Origin: Sphingobium trunci
GTDB taxonomy: Bacteria > Pseudomonadota > Alphaproteobacteria > Sphingomonadales > Sphingomonadaceae
DNA length: 44,621 nt
Reading direction: 5' to 3'
NCBI RefSeq assembly: GCF_022664535.1
Contig: NZ_JAKUJY010000031.1
Coordinates: 1 to 44,621, forward strand
In this document: in pieces, positions 1-7,752 of the stretch
Numbering within the stretch: position 1 is the stretch's first letter
Layout: every line of letters begins with the position of its first letter
Notes under the pieces: model-generated
The model's input: the letters and a program-made list of their open reading frames with translations, nothing else
Told to the model about the DNA's origin: nothing
The model's database searches: none
Translations under genes and position numbers: made by a program

Positions 1-34
1 AACGGCCAGTCGCGATGCAAGTTGGACCCAGGCC

Positions 35-751
35 CTAACGCGCCGGACGATACTTTCGTCCTTGATACCCCATGTCCGCCGCAACAATCCAAAATGTGTC
101 ATGGAAGCCTTTTGCGTTGCTCGTTGTGCCTCCCCTGAAAACATAGTCGCCGATTTGCACTGGTAGTGGGCGCACCCTCTGAGTCCATGGGGCGTTCAGT
201 TGATTGGCGCCCCAATCCCTTTCCGCTTGCGAACTGCCGGGAGCGACAATCTCTATCATCCGGATGATGAAGGCGCTTCGGTTCTTGACCGGGGTATAAG
301 GATCGACGTCGGGACCGTTCAAAACAATCTCCTTCAGTGCCCCGCCTGAGCCTAGGAAATAAGTAGCAAATCGACCGCGCGTTGCGTCCTCATAATTTAC
401 TTCCTTCATTCCGCGATACGTCGGTCCTTGCGGAGTTGCTGTTGATCGTTTCAGGTCACCGATTCCGATATGCCGCCTTGCAGCTTCCACTAACGCTTGG
501 GCAGTTTCTTCGCCTGCCGGCTCGGTAATAGCGGCAGCCGGTGCAGGCAGCCTCGCCAAGCACTCATAGTCGTCGCTGAGAAATCCCGAACGGCCTGGGA
601 TCAATCTATATTCGTTGTTGCACCTCTCATCAGCAACATTCTCGGCATCGGAACGAGCATCCCACTCAACAAAACTTTTCGGGTAGCGGTTCGCGGGATG
701 ACTGCATCCACCAACGGCCGTCAGCATCAGCAATAAAATAGTTGGTCGCAT
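35..751 (-). CDS. Putative lipoprotein of unknown function
   Basis: A 238-residue protein whose N-terminus has a short hydrophobic stretch ending in a lipobox-like LTAVGGC, so Cys16 is the probable lipidated residue after signal peptidase II cleavage. The rest is soluble and has no catalytic motif I recognise. It was probably anchored in the inner leaflet of the outer membrane or in the inner membrane. The ATG at 749-751 directly precedes the hydrophobic segment, which supports this start. A small protein with a membrane segment lies upstream on the same strand, but a gap of about 120 bp makes co-transcription uncertain. Family unknown; the gene is likely real because of the intact signal and coding-like composition. 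Confidence 0.6.
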   Translation of the reverse strand: MRPTILLLMLTAVGGCSHPANRYPKSFVEWDARSDAENVADERCNNEYRLIPGRSGFLSDDYECLARLPAPAAAITEPAGEETAQALVEAARRHIGIGDLKRSTATPQGPTYRGMKEVNYEDATRGRFATYFLGSGGALKEIVLNGPDVDPYTPVKNRSAFIIRMIEIVAPGSSQAERDWGANQLNAPWTQRVRPLPVQIGDYVFRGGTTSNAKGFHDTFWIVAADMGYQGRKYRPAR

Positions 752-870
752 CCTCGATATTTGCCTCCGAAACGCGCGCTTTCACAACGAAAATCGAACG
801 AGCCCGTAGGCCCAATAATTGTCCGCTAACTGGAAACGGAGCCAACGCCTTCAATGGCAACAACTGGTCG

Positions 871-1140
871 TCAACGAGCCTTCCGCTTTGGCTCTGTTAC
901 TTTCTTCGGCCATAGGAGAACCGCAAACATAGCCGCCATCGTTGCTGTGCCTGTCATGATCAGTGGCACCGAGTAATTTGAATGCACGGATCCCGCGGCG
1001 AACATGATAATTCCGGTTCCGATGGACAGGAGTGCCGAAGGCTTATGCCGATAGGTTTTGAGGAATGGCGAAGCCCAGACTGCTTGTGCCCACAGCAGCA
1101 ATGGCACAAATAGGGCAATCCAACCTCCCGTCACGCTCAA
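871..1140 (-). CDS. Small membrane protein, unknown
   Basis: An 89-residue protein with about three hydrophobic segments (roughly residues 5-24, 36-52 and 58-77) and a very basic tail ending KKVTEPKRKAR, a typical cytoplasmic C-terminus under the positive-inside rule. It has no recognisable domain. It is likely an inner-membrane protein. It stands alone between a lipoprotein gene and a DUF1232 gene on the same strand, with a copy of the dispersed repeat just upstream. No function can be assigned. Confidence 0.5.
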   Translation of the reverse strand: MSVTGGWIALFVPLLLWAQAVWASPFLKTYRHKPSALLSIGTGIIMFAAGSVHSNYSVPLIMTGTATMAAMFAVLLWPKKVTEPKRKAR

Positions 1141-1215
1141 ATCCTTTCGTCGTCCATGACGTTGCGATTATGTCTGCTTGTGGGTGGGGCGGCAAGCGGG
1201 GGTATTGGCAACTAG

Positions 1216-1320
1216 TGGTCGCGTGCCGCTGGGCAGTTTTCCAATCCCGAATCCGACCAGCGGGTTATCGGCGGCGCGAGATGATTCGCAGGCCGGGAGC
1301 GACGATGCTGGGTGGGAAAC
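1216..1320. repeat. Dispersed ~105-bp repeat, copy A
   Basis: First of three related copies (others at 2028-2133 and 3351-3455), all in the same orientation and one in each of three successive intergenic regions. The first ~60 bp is strongly conserved, with a core reading tgccgctgggc followed by ccagcgggttatcggcg. The right half is more divergent but keeps a GGTGGG-type end. Boundaries are judged by eye. It lies just upstream of, on the far side from the start of, the DUF1232 gene. Confidence 0.75.
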
Positions 1321-1325
1321 GGACA

Positions 1326-1709
1326 TTAACGACGTGGCCAAAGCCACAAGATACCGAGCGTGACCGTCACCAGCCAAATCAGAATGATCGCAATCAGGCC
1401 AGCCCTAGAATTAGGCTTTTGCTGCTCGACTGCCTTCGCGCGAAGGTCAATCATGACATCGTCATCGATGAGCCACACCACAGCGATGATGCCGAGCGGC
1501 ACTATCAGAAGGTCGTCGAGAAGGCCGAGGACTGGGATAAAATCAGGTATGAGGTCCACGGGAGAAAACGCGTAGGCGGCAACTACTGCTGCGAGGGTCT
1601 TGGCATACCACGGCACTCGCGGATCGCGAGCAGCCAGCCAAAGGGCGATCACGTCACGCTTAATATGTCGCGCCCAGTCCTTGAGCGTTTTTATTCTCGT
1701 TATCGTCAT
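1326..1709 (-). CDS. DUF1232 / YkvA-family membrane protein
   Basis: A 127-residue protein carrying the YkvA (DUF1232) signature in the stretch SPVDLIPDFIPVLGLLDDLL, around residues 49-68. This is followed by a hydrophobic segment (IVPLGIIAVVWLI) and a second C-terminal membrane segment ending in WPRR. DUF1232 proteins are small membrane-associated proteins of poorly known function. The length is normal for the family, with an added C-terminal membrane segment. It starts at ATG 1707-1709. The gene appears to be monocistronic. Confidence 0.85.
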   Translation of the reverse strand: MTITRIKTLKDWARHIKRDVIALWLAARDPRVPWYAKTLAAVVAAYAFSPVDLIPDFIPVLGLLDDLLIVPLGIIAVVWLIDDDVMIDLRAKAVEQQKPNSRAGLIAIILIWLVTVTLGILWLWPRR

Positions 1710-1924
1710 GGCCGCAATATGGGATAATGGATAATGACCGCAAATGGTCGATTTTGCTCGGGCAGTTTACCCGCCAGTAACCGGACCAGCCACATTTTGC
1801 CGGGCGACGCAAGGAACGCCTCCTGACAATGAGGGTTAATGGCGATTTCATCCAATCCGACTCAGCTGTAGCAAGCGTATCGTAGCAAGTGCGACCCGAA
1901 GGCTCTGGCAACAGAGACTTTCTC

Positions 1925-1961
1925 TAGGCCCGTCAGCAAGTTAGTTGGCGGGCCTATTTTT
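1925..1961 (+). terminator. Orphan rho-independent terminator
   Basis: TAGGCCCG (1925-1932) pairs perfectly with CGGGCCTA (1949-1956) and is followed at once by five T on the plus strand (1957-1961). The T-run exists only on this strand, yet the flanking genes (1326-1709 and 2173-2610) are both on the minus strand, so no annotated gene uses it. It could end a small plus-strand RNA. The rest of 1710-2172 holds one dispersed repeat and nothing else I can support. Confidence 0.6.
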
Positions 1962-2027
1962 GTTGGTGACCGTTGCGGAATAATTCGGCTTACGACCATT
2001 CCCTCGATGTCGGTACATGTCGGGTAG

Positions 2028-2133
2028 TGGTCGCCTGCCGCTGGGCAGCTTTCCAAGCCCGAACCGGACCAGCGGGTTATCGGCGACGCGGAACGATTTG
2101 CGGGCCGCGAACGGCGATGCCTGGTGGGAGGCT
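2028..2133. repeat. Dispersed ~105-bp repeat, copy B
   Basis: Second copy of the repeat also found at 1216-1320 and 3351-3455, in the same orientation. It matches copy A at nearly every base of the first 60 bp, with scattered substitutions, and is looser beyond. It lies just beyond the stop of the minus-strand gene at 2173-2610. Confidence 0.75.
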
Positions 2134-2172
2134 GACTGTCTGGTTTCGGTCAGATGATGGCAAAAGCAGCCG

Positions 2173-2610
2173 TTAAACCTGGTGGAATGATACGCCGAAA
2201 TCGTCACCGCCCATAGCAAATGCCGAGAAGCGACGTTGAGGGAAATCACGAGCCAGCTTGGCTTCCAACATATCTGCCATGACGGTAACGAGATGCTCAC
2301 ACTGGGCATCTTTCAAGGCTTGAGCCGCTTGATCTCGCGGAAAAACGCCATCTAGGAGGTATGCATTCATGGCCGTCTCAATTTGTTGACGACTTAGAGC
2401 GCCATTGCGTTCCCAGTCTCGCAATAGCTCGATGTTAAACGGCGATCGAAGCACATAGTCTTCGAACAGCACGAAATCTGGCCAGAAGAATGAACAAAAT
2501 CCGAGCGCATGGTCCGCTCGACCTTCGATCCATATCCAATCGGAAGGTGTGATGCCTTCCCCGTTGTTCCAATCGGCAAGTTCCGGGATCAAATCGCAGT
2601 GGTTCGTCAT
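2173..2610 (-). CDS. Hypothetical soluble protein
   Basis: A 145-residue soluble, acidic protein rich in aromatic residues, with no signal peptide and no membrane segment. I do not recognise a domain. The amino-acid composition and mixed alpha/beta hydrophobic pattern look like a real cytoplasmic protein and not an overlap artefact. It starts at ATG 2608-2610 and is flanked by noncoding DNA on both sides. Function unknown. Confidence 0.55.
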   Translation of the reverse strand: MTNHCDLIPELADWNNGEGITPSDWIWIEGRADHALGFCSFFWPDFVLFEDYVLRSPFNIELLRDWERNGALSRQQIETAMNAYLLDGVFPRDQAAQALKDAQCEHLVTVMADMLEAKLARDFPQRRFSAFAMGGDDFGVSFHQV

Positions 2611-2723
2611 GCCGCCAGCCTAGCGGCATGACGAATGCCCGCAAGTGAGCAGAAGGCTTGTTCATTTGGGCGTCCACAAATAGTCGCTTTCGCTGAGGTG
2701 GCTTTCGGGGAGGTTAAACGGAT

Positions 2724-3023
2724 TTAGATACAATCGCCTGTGGAACAGACCGCAAGAAAGCTCGCGAAGGGCAAGGCAGGAATACCGATGATCGTATAGA
2801 TAACCATCAACCCGATGGTAATTTTACGCGGCCATCCCGCCGACAAGATAGCCACCATGCCAATAAGCCATGCTAGGATAAGTATGGATGTCAGAGGCCT
2901 CGATCCCAGTGCGAACAAGCCAGTGTGTGCAGCAAAAACCATCAGAAAGGCAGGTACTATGACCATGGCCACTGCTGCACTTAATGAACGAACCTTCTCG
3001 CACGCTAAGGGCTGTTCGATCAA
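2724..3023 (-). CDS. Small membrane protein, unknown
   Basis: A 99-residue protein with three hydrophobic segments (about residues 15-38, 44-60 and 68-90) and a short tail with two cysteines (CSTGDCI). It is likely an inner-membrane protein. No family is recognised. The neighbour upstream on the same strand is the cysteine-containing DUF6980-like gene, with a gap of only 24 bp, so the two may be co-transcribed. Confidence 0.5.
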   Translation of the reverse strand: MIEQPLACEKVRSLSAAVAMVIVPAFLMVFAAHTGLFALGSRPLTSILILAWLIGMVAILSAGWPRKITIGLMVIYTIIGIPALPFASFLAVCSTGDCI

Positions 3024-3047
3024 CGTCTGGTTACAGGCGCCAAAGAG

Positions 3048-3287
3048 TCAGTCGTCCCAGCTGAACCCCTCCTCACTCGGATGCTTTCCGATTTTGGTCC
3101 CGCACCACGGGCAAAAGAAGATCAGCGTATTAAATTCGGTAGAGTAATAATTTCTCATCATCGCCCTGCCAGCTTGCCGATGGATTTCTACCATAGCTCC
3201 GGGCAAGTCGCTTTCTGACACACCTTGGCAGAAGTCGCGTCCATACATTTTCATGTTGTGGCAGCAAGGTTCGATCATTGGACGCAC
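3048..3287 (-). CDS. DUF6980-like small zinc-ribbon protein
   Basis: A 79-residue protein with an N-terminal Cys-Cys-His pair and a C-terminal CPWCGTKIG, the arrangement of small DUF6980-type proteins that end in a CPWCG zinc-ribbon half-site. It probably binds one zinc ion through these cysteines. It is cytoplasmic, with no signal peptide. The family's function is unknown. It starts at ATG 3285-3287, and the small membrane-protein gene follows 24 bp downstream. Confidence 0.6.
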   Translation of the reverse strand: MRPMIEPCCHNMKMYGRDFCQGVSESDLPGAMVEIHRQAGRAMMRNYYSTEFNTLIFFCPWCGTKIGKHPSEEGFSWDD

Positions 3288-3350
3288 AATCCCACAGGTC
3301 GCGCATGTCTGCTAGGGGGATGATTAAACACCACACTTGACGACCGTTTC

Positions 3351-3455
3351 TGGTCGCCTGCCGCTGGGCTGCTTTCCAATCCCGAACCGGCCCAGCGGGT
3401 TATCGGCGCCACCGAGTGACTCGCTGGCCGGGAACGCCGGTGTCGGGTGGTGAAC
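3351..3455. repeat. Dispersed ~105-bp repeat, copy C
   Basis: Third copy of the repeat at 1216-1320 and 2028-2133, in the same orientation. The first 60 bp is nearly identical to copy B; the right end is more divergent. It occupies the intergenic region between the minus-strand DUF6980-like gene and a plus-strand membrane-protein gene. The rest of 3288-3584 holds nothing else I can support. Confidence 0.7.
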
Positions 3456-3584
3456 GGAAAGGCAACTCATAGAACGAGCTTGCTGCGAAGCCGCCGTAAA
3501 GTTCGTTTCCCTGCGGTCGCGTTAACCCATTAACTTTGCAACGTGCCTTCCGTTTGCCATGTTGAAGAAAATGAGGGGCCTTCT

Positions 3585-4139
3585 GTGTTTGATTCGATAG
3601 GTGCGTTCAACAATCAATTTACGCCGGTAGATGGCGGCTATCTGTATTATCCGTCAAAAAATTCTGGCGGTAAACTTGTCACTGCTGATGAATACGAACA
3701 GTTAGCCGCAGGCTGGCGTAAGGTCGCTGGCCGCCGTGGTATGTGGAAGATCGTTGGCATCGTCATGCTGGCTATCATCTTTTGGACCACCATATCGAAA
3801 TCTTTGTCTCTGCCGGAATGGTCGGACTCGATTATGGTTGCTGCATCTGTTGCAGGAATTTCGGCATGGTTGCTTTGGGCCAGCTTTGCCCCGCGTCGTT
3901 TGGTTCGAGATCGACCGGCGATGACTCCACCTAGACCCGTTTCGGAGACGAAACGTCAAGCGCGAGCTTTGCTCAATTGGCGTTTCATCACCTTTGCGCT
4001 CTTCATCAGCGGCATCGCCTTTTTCGGTTCATTGAACGCACCAGAACGCGATTTCAGATCTTGGGCTTGGCTTATTGGCAGCGGAGCGATGTTTGGCCTC
4101 TATATATGGATAGGCATTCGGAAGTTTCTGGATAGGTAG
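3585..4139 (+). CDS. Membrane protein, unknown
   Basis: About 184 residues from a GTG start at 3585, chosen because an AGGGG ribosome site lies seven bases upstream; the in-frame ATG at 3543 has no such site. A soluble N-terminal part containing DGGYLYYP is followed by four hydrophobic segments, roughly at nucleotides 3745-3800, 3830-3890, 3985-4035 and 4065-4110, separated by a basic loop. It is likely an inner-membrane protein. No family is recognised. Confidence 0.55.
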   Translation: MFDSIGAFNNQFTPVDGGYLYYPSKNSGGKLVTADEYEQLAAGWRKVAGRRGMWKIVGIVMLAIIFWTTISKSLSLPEWSDSIMVAASVAGISAWLLWASFAPRRLVRDRPAMTPPRPVSETKRQARALLNWRFITFALFISGIAFFGSLNAPERDFRSWAWLIGSGAMFGLYIWIGIRKFLDR

Positions 4140-4221
4140 TTTCTCGTTCCCTTATACAACAAGCTGCCGAATGTCCGCTAACCGGGAACTGCTCTGGTTC
4201 ATTGAATGACAAAAACTGGTG

Positions 4222-4379
4222 GATTCTGTTGAAAAACTCCGCCCTCAGTTTTTCGTCGCAATTATTGATTGCTCAGCCCCGGCTTCGCGCACGAATGATT
4301 CACCATCTGCGGGTTGGACGGATGATTGTTGCGCAAATTTCCGCGATAAGTTCTCGTTGAAGAGTTTTTCAACAGAATC
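4222..4379. mobile_element. 158-bp MITE-like element
   Basis: The 18-bp sequence at 4222-4239 (GATTCTGTTGAAAAACTC) is repeated as a perfect inverted copy at 4362-4379. The 122 bp between them has no credible gene. Perfect terminal inverted repeats around a short noncoding core are the hallmark of a non-autonomous transposable element. Flanks are GGTG on the left and GGTC on the right, so any target duplication is imperfect. The parent insertion sequence is not in the window. Confidence 0.7.
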
Positions 4380-4406
4380 GGTCGAGCGCTGCCACCGGTA
4401 GACCCT

Positions 4407-5291
4407 TTAAGCCCGCAGAGCAGCGATAATTGCCCTCATACCTGCGGAAAGATACTTCCGGGTCGGGTAGTAGAGATACAGCCAATCCTCGGGCGCGATC
4501 CAATCGGCAAGGCATGACACGAGCCTGCCGCTCTCGACGTAGGGACGAGCCCGGTCTTCCCAGACGTAGGCGAGAGCGATGCCAGCCAGTGCCGCCTCAA
4601 TCATCAATTCGTGGTCATGCAGCGCCAGAGGCCCCGAGGCATCGATATCGATCTCGTCGCCGCCGCGACCAAACGACCAAGGGTATGCGACGCCACTTGG
4701 ATACATGTTGCGCACGCAAATATGTCGGGCAAGATCGGCCGGTTCCGCGGGTGTGCCGTGCCGCGCGAAATAGGCAGGCGATCCGACCACGGCAAAGCGC
4801 AGCCGCGGCTTGATCTTCACCGCAGTCATGCCATCGCGCAGGCTTTCGCCGAGCCGGATACCGGCATCGAAGCCCTCTTCGACGATATCGACCAGCCGAT
4901 CCGTTGCCACGATCTCGAGCGTGAGGTTCGGGTTGGCGGCGATCAGCGGTCCGATCACCGGCCCAAGCACGAATGGAGCGACCGAATTCGGAGCGTTGAT
5001 CCTCACCGTCCCGAATGGGGTGTCCCTGAACTGATTGAGCGCATCCATTGCCGAACCGATCTCGCCGAAAGCCGGGGACAGTTGGGCGAGCAGCATCGCG
5101 CCGGCATCGGTGAGGGAAACGCTGCGCGTCGTGCGGTTGAGCAGCCGGATGCCCACGCGCGCTTCCAGGTTGCTGACGGCATGGCTGATCGCCGACGCCG
5201 TGACCCCGCGCTCCTCGCTCGCCCGTCGGAAGCTACGGTGACGGGCGACGGCGTCGAAAGCGGCCAGCTCGGAAAGGTCGGTCGCACGCAT
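4407..5291 (-). CDS. LysR-family transcriptional regulator
   Basis: A 294-residue protein of normal LysR length. The N-terminal winged helix (residues ~5-64) contains the typical helix-turn-helix with SAISHAVSNLEARVGIRLLN and a following TRSVSLTDAG. The C-terminal periplasmic-binding-like effector domain spans roughly 90-290. It is transcribed divergently from the VOC/SDR operon beginning at 5407, with a TTCTCA-N11-TGAGAA site between, so it most likely controls that operon and itself. The effector is unknown. Confidence 0.9.
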   Translation of the reverse strand: MRATDLSELAAFDAVARHRSFRRASEERGVTASAISHAVSNLEARVGIRLLNRTTRSVSLTDAGAMLLAQLSPAFGEIGSAMDALNQFRDTPFGTVRINAPNSVAPFVLGPVIGPLIAANPNLTLEIVATDRLVDIVEEGFDAGIRLGESLRDGMTAVKIKPRLRFAVVGSPAYFARHGTPAEPADLARHICVRNMYPSGVAYPWSFGRGGDEIDIDASGPLALHDHELMIEAALAGIALAYVWEDRARPYVESGRLVSCLADWIAPEDWLYLYYPTRKYLSAGMRAIIAALRA

Positions 5292-5297
5292 TGATGA

Positions 5298-5320
5298 TTC
5301 TCACTCACTATTGATGAGAA
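5298..5320. promoter_or_regulatory. Probable LysR operator (T-N11-A)
   Basis: TTCTCA (5298-5303) and TGAGAA (5315-5320) form a perfect 6-bp dyad separated by 11 bases, the classic LysR T-N11-A geometry. It lies 7 bp upstream of the lysR start and about 87 bp before the divergent VOC gene. An ATTGATGA direct repeat overlaps it. Confidence 0.6.
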
Positions 5321-5406
5321 AACTATCCTCCTAATCCTTTCAATGGGAAAGGGCCAAAAAGCTCCTGCCAGCCGGAAATGCTCCGGCGCAAGCAAGGAGA
5401 TATCCA

Positions 5407-5868
5407 ATGGCCGACTTCATTCCCCCCGCCCACAACAACGCCTCGCCCTTCGCCGACATGCGCGGCCACCATGTCGCGGTGCGGACGCCGGACCTGCAGA
5501 CCGCGCTCGACTTCTATGTCGGCACGCTCGACTTCCGCATCGTCGCCAAGTGGGACTATGCCGACGAGCAACTCGCTTATGTGGCACCGGCGACCGACGA
5601 TCATTTCTACGTCGAGATCCTCGGCGGCGGCGATCCCAAGCCGCAGGACGTGCGGCCCTATGCCGACCTCGGCGAAAGCCTGGGCTGGGCCGGCTATCAC
5701 CACTTCTGCCTGAACGTCGACAGCGTCGAGGCGACCGTCGAGAAGCTGCGCAGCCGTGGCGTCACGATCGTCACCGAGCCATTCGTGCTCGAAGCGATCA
5801 GCCGCAAGCTCGCCTTCTTCTGCGATCCCTTCGGCAACCTGATCGAGCTGGCCGAGGTGCTCGCCTGA
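5407..5868 (+). CDS. VOC (glyoxalase/dioxygenase-fold) protein
   Basis: A 153-residue protein of the vicinal oxygen chelate superfamily. It opens with a metal-ligand-type HHVAVRTPDLQTALDFYVG (about residues 20-38) and has a second half with HHFCLNVDSVEATVEKLRS, ending in DPFGNLIELAEV. Candidate metal ligands are His early in repeat 1, the HH of repeat 2 and the terminal Glu. The actual reaction (isomerase, lyase or dioxygenase) cannot be told. An AGGAG ribosome site lies just before ATG 5407. It is the first gene of the LysR-controlled operon. Confidence 0.8.
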   Translation: MADFIPPAHNNASPFADMRGHHVAVRTPDLQTALDFYVGTLDFRIVAKWDYADEQLAYVAPATDDHFYVEILGGGDPKPQDVRPYADLGESLGWAGYHHFCLNVDSVEATVEKLRSRGVTIVTEPFVLEAISRKLAFFCDPFGNLIELAEVLA

Positions 5869-5938
5869 TCTCTCCCGCAACCTGACCGGCCGTCCCTCAT
5901 CCGGGGGCGGCCAGCCCGTCCAAGCAAGGAAAGCTCCC

Positions 5939-6589
5939 ATGTCTAAATCCATCATGATCATAGGCGCCGGTCCCGGCATCGGTCAGGCCGTCGCCCGCAG
6001 GTTCGGCCGCGAAGGCTGGCAGATCGTCCTGACCGGGCGCAGCGCCGATCGGCTCGCTACGCTGGCCGCCGACCTCAACGCCGAGGGCATCACCGCCCAT
6101 ATTGTCCCGGCGGACGCCACTGACCCGGCCGCGCTTCGCGCCGCCGTCGCCAAGGCCGAAGACCTGACCGGCGGTCTCACCGCGGTGCACTTCAACGCGG
6201 GCGTGGTGCGCAATCAGGATCTGTTCTCGATGACCGATGCCGAGGTCGCCGGCGATCTGGCCATCGACGTCACCGCCGGGTTCAACACCATTCGCGCCGC
6301 GACCGATATGTTCGGTGGGCGCGGCGGCACAATCCTTGTGACCGGGGGCGGGTTAGGAATTCACCCAAGCGCCGACTGGGCCGTGCTCGGCGCCGGCAAG
6401 GCTGCGCTACGCAACATGGTGCAGGGCCTGGCTGAGCCGATGGCCGAGCGGGGTATCCGCATTCGTACAGCGACCGTCGCGACGCTCGTCGCGCCCGACT
6501 CCACCGAAGCGAGCGCGGCGGCCGATGTCTTCTGGATGCTCGCCACCGACCCGAATGCCGCCTGGGAAGTGGTCTATCCGGCCGCGTGA
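5939..6589 (+). CDS. Atypical short-chain dehydrogenase (no catalytic Tyr)
   Basis: A 216-residue protein with an SDR Rossmann start, GAGPGIG at residues 9-15, and a conserved FNAG near residue 85. Where SDRs carry YxxxK, this one has Leu150-x3-Lys154 (in AVLGAGKAAL), and the usual Ser is replaced by a VTGGGLG run. It is also shorter than the usual ~250 residues. It may bind NAD(P) without classical oxidoreductase chemistry. It has an AAGGAAAG ribosome site and sits between the VOC gene and a classical SDR on the same strand. Confidence 0.8.
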   Translation: MSKSIMIIGAGPGIGQAVARRFGREGWQIVLTGRSADRLATLAADLNAEGITAHIVPADATDPAALRAAVAKAEDLTGGLTAVHFNAGVVRNQDLFSMTDAEVAGDLAIDVTAGFNTIRAATDMFGGRGGTILVTGGGLGIHPSADWAVLGAGKAALRNMVQGLAEPMAERGIRIRTATVATLVAPDSTEASAAADVFWMLATDPNAAWEVVYPAA

Positions 6590-6617
6590 GCAAGCGCAGG
6601 TCGAAAGGAGAATTTCC

Positions 6618-7379
6618 ATGACCAAGACCATCGTCATCACCGGCGCGACCTCGGGCATCGGCTATGCCACCGCGCTCGCCTTCGCCCGCACGGGCGCTAA
6701 TGTCGCGATCTCGGGACGTCGCGCGGAACGCGGCGCCGAGGCCGTCGCGGAGATCGCCCGGCTTGGCGGCACCGGCTGGTTCCAGACCACCGATGTCCAG
6801 GACGCCGCGCAGATCGAGGCCTTCATCGCCAACGCGGTCGACCGGTTCGGTCCGATCGACACGCTGATTACCAACGCAGGAATAGAGCCGCCGCATGTAC
6901 TGCCACTCGCCGAGTTGAGTGTGGAGGATGTCGATACGGTGTTGGGCACGAACATCCGCAGCACGCTCCTGACCGCCAAATACGCGATCCCACATTTGCG
7001 GCGGCCGGGCGGATCGATCATCACGGTGTCGTCGCTCTGGGGCCGGCAGGGCGGTGCGATGCTGCCGGTCTATTCCGCCACGAAAGGCGGTTCGGAATCG
7101 CTGACCCGCGCCCTTGCCGTGGAGCTGGGCGGTGACGGCATCCGCGTGAACGGCATCGCGCCCGGCTTCATCAAGACCGAGATGTCGGACCGCTTCACGA
7201 AAGGGCGCGACATGCGGCCGTTTTACGAAGCGAACGTGCCGCTCGGACGCATTGGACAGGCGCGGGAGGTCGCTGACGCCATGCTTTGGCTGGCGTCCGA
7301 CCAAGCGAGCTACGTCACCGGCCAGACCATCACGGTCGATGGTGGCCACAATATCAAGATGTCGGTCGCTGGACTCTGA
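6618..7379 (+). CDS. Classical short-chain dehydrogenase/reductase
   Basis: A 253-residue classical SDR. TGATSGIG cofactor motif at residues 8-15, TNAG after strand 4, a catalytic Ser in TVSS, YSATK as YxxxK, and the C-terminal YVTGQTITVDGG typical of FabG-like enzymes. The start ATG at 6618 follows AAAGGAG; an upstream in-frame start at 6525 lies inside the preceding gene and was rejected. It probably oxidises or reduces a small alcohol or ketone with NAD(P). The substrate is unknown. Third gene of the operon. Confidence 0.88.
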   Translation: MTKTIVITGATSGIGYATALAFARTGANVAISGRRAERGAEAVAEIARLGGTGWFQTTDVQDAAQIEAFIANAVDRFGPIDTLITNAGIEPPHVLPLAELSVEDVDTVLGTNIRSTLLTAKYAIPHLRRPGGSIITVSSLWGRQGGAMLPVYSATKGGSESLTRALAVELGGDGIRVNGIAPGFIKTEMSDRFTKGRDMRPFYEANVPLGRIGQAREVADAMLWLASDQASYVTGQTITVDGGHNIKMSVAGL

Positions 7380-7415
7380 TCCTGCCAACCACCCCCAATC
7401 CAAAGGAAAATTATC

Positions 7416-7721
7416 ATGACCACACAACTGACCCTGATCGCCCGCCTCACCGCAAAGCCTCAGCATGCCGTCGAACTCGGCGAAGCGCTCAAGGCGCTCA
7501 TCTACCCCACCTCGAAGGAGGCCGGTTCGCTCGGCTACACGCTTCATCGGGACAATGACGATCCGAATGCCTGGATCCTCTACGAAACCTGGGCCTCGCG
7601 CGCCGACCTCGATGCGCATTTCGCGCAGCCTTACACCAAGGCGCTGCTCGAAAGGTTTCCTGATCTTCTCGCCCGAGAAATGGAACTGACCTTCGCAACC
7701 GCCATGAACCCTCGGGCCTGA
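7416..7721 (+). CDS. ABM-domain monooxygenase-like protein
   Basis: A 101-residue protein of the antibiotic biosynthesis monooxygenase (dimeric alpha-beta barrel) family, seen in the order TLIARLTAKP, an ALKALI helix, GSLGYTLHRD, WILYETWASRADLDAHF and the terminal helix. Members are often cofactor-independent monooxygenases acting on phenolic or quinone-like substrates, or haem degraders; the substrate here is unknown. An AAAGGAAAA ribosome site precedes ATG 7416. Fourth gene of the operon. Confidence 0.85.
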   Translation: MTTQLTLIARLTAKPQHAVELGEALKALIYPTSKEAGSLGYTLHRDNDDPNAWILYETWASRADLDAHFAQPYTKALLERFPDLLAREMELTFATAMNPRA

Positions 7722-7752
7722 CCCGCGCGCTGTCTCTTGAAAGGATTTGGCC

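Noticed and set aside
666..863. Minus-strand open frame of 65 codons overlapping the lipoprotein gene start
   Set aside because: No ribosome site, no recognisable signal or domain, and it overlaps the better supported lipoprotein start.
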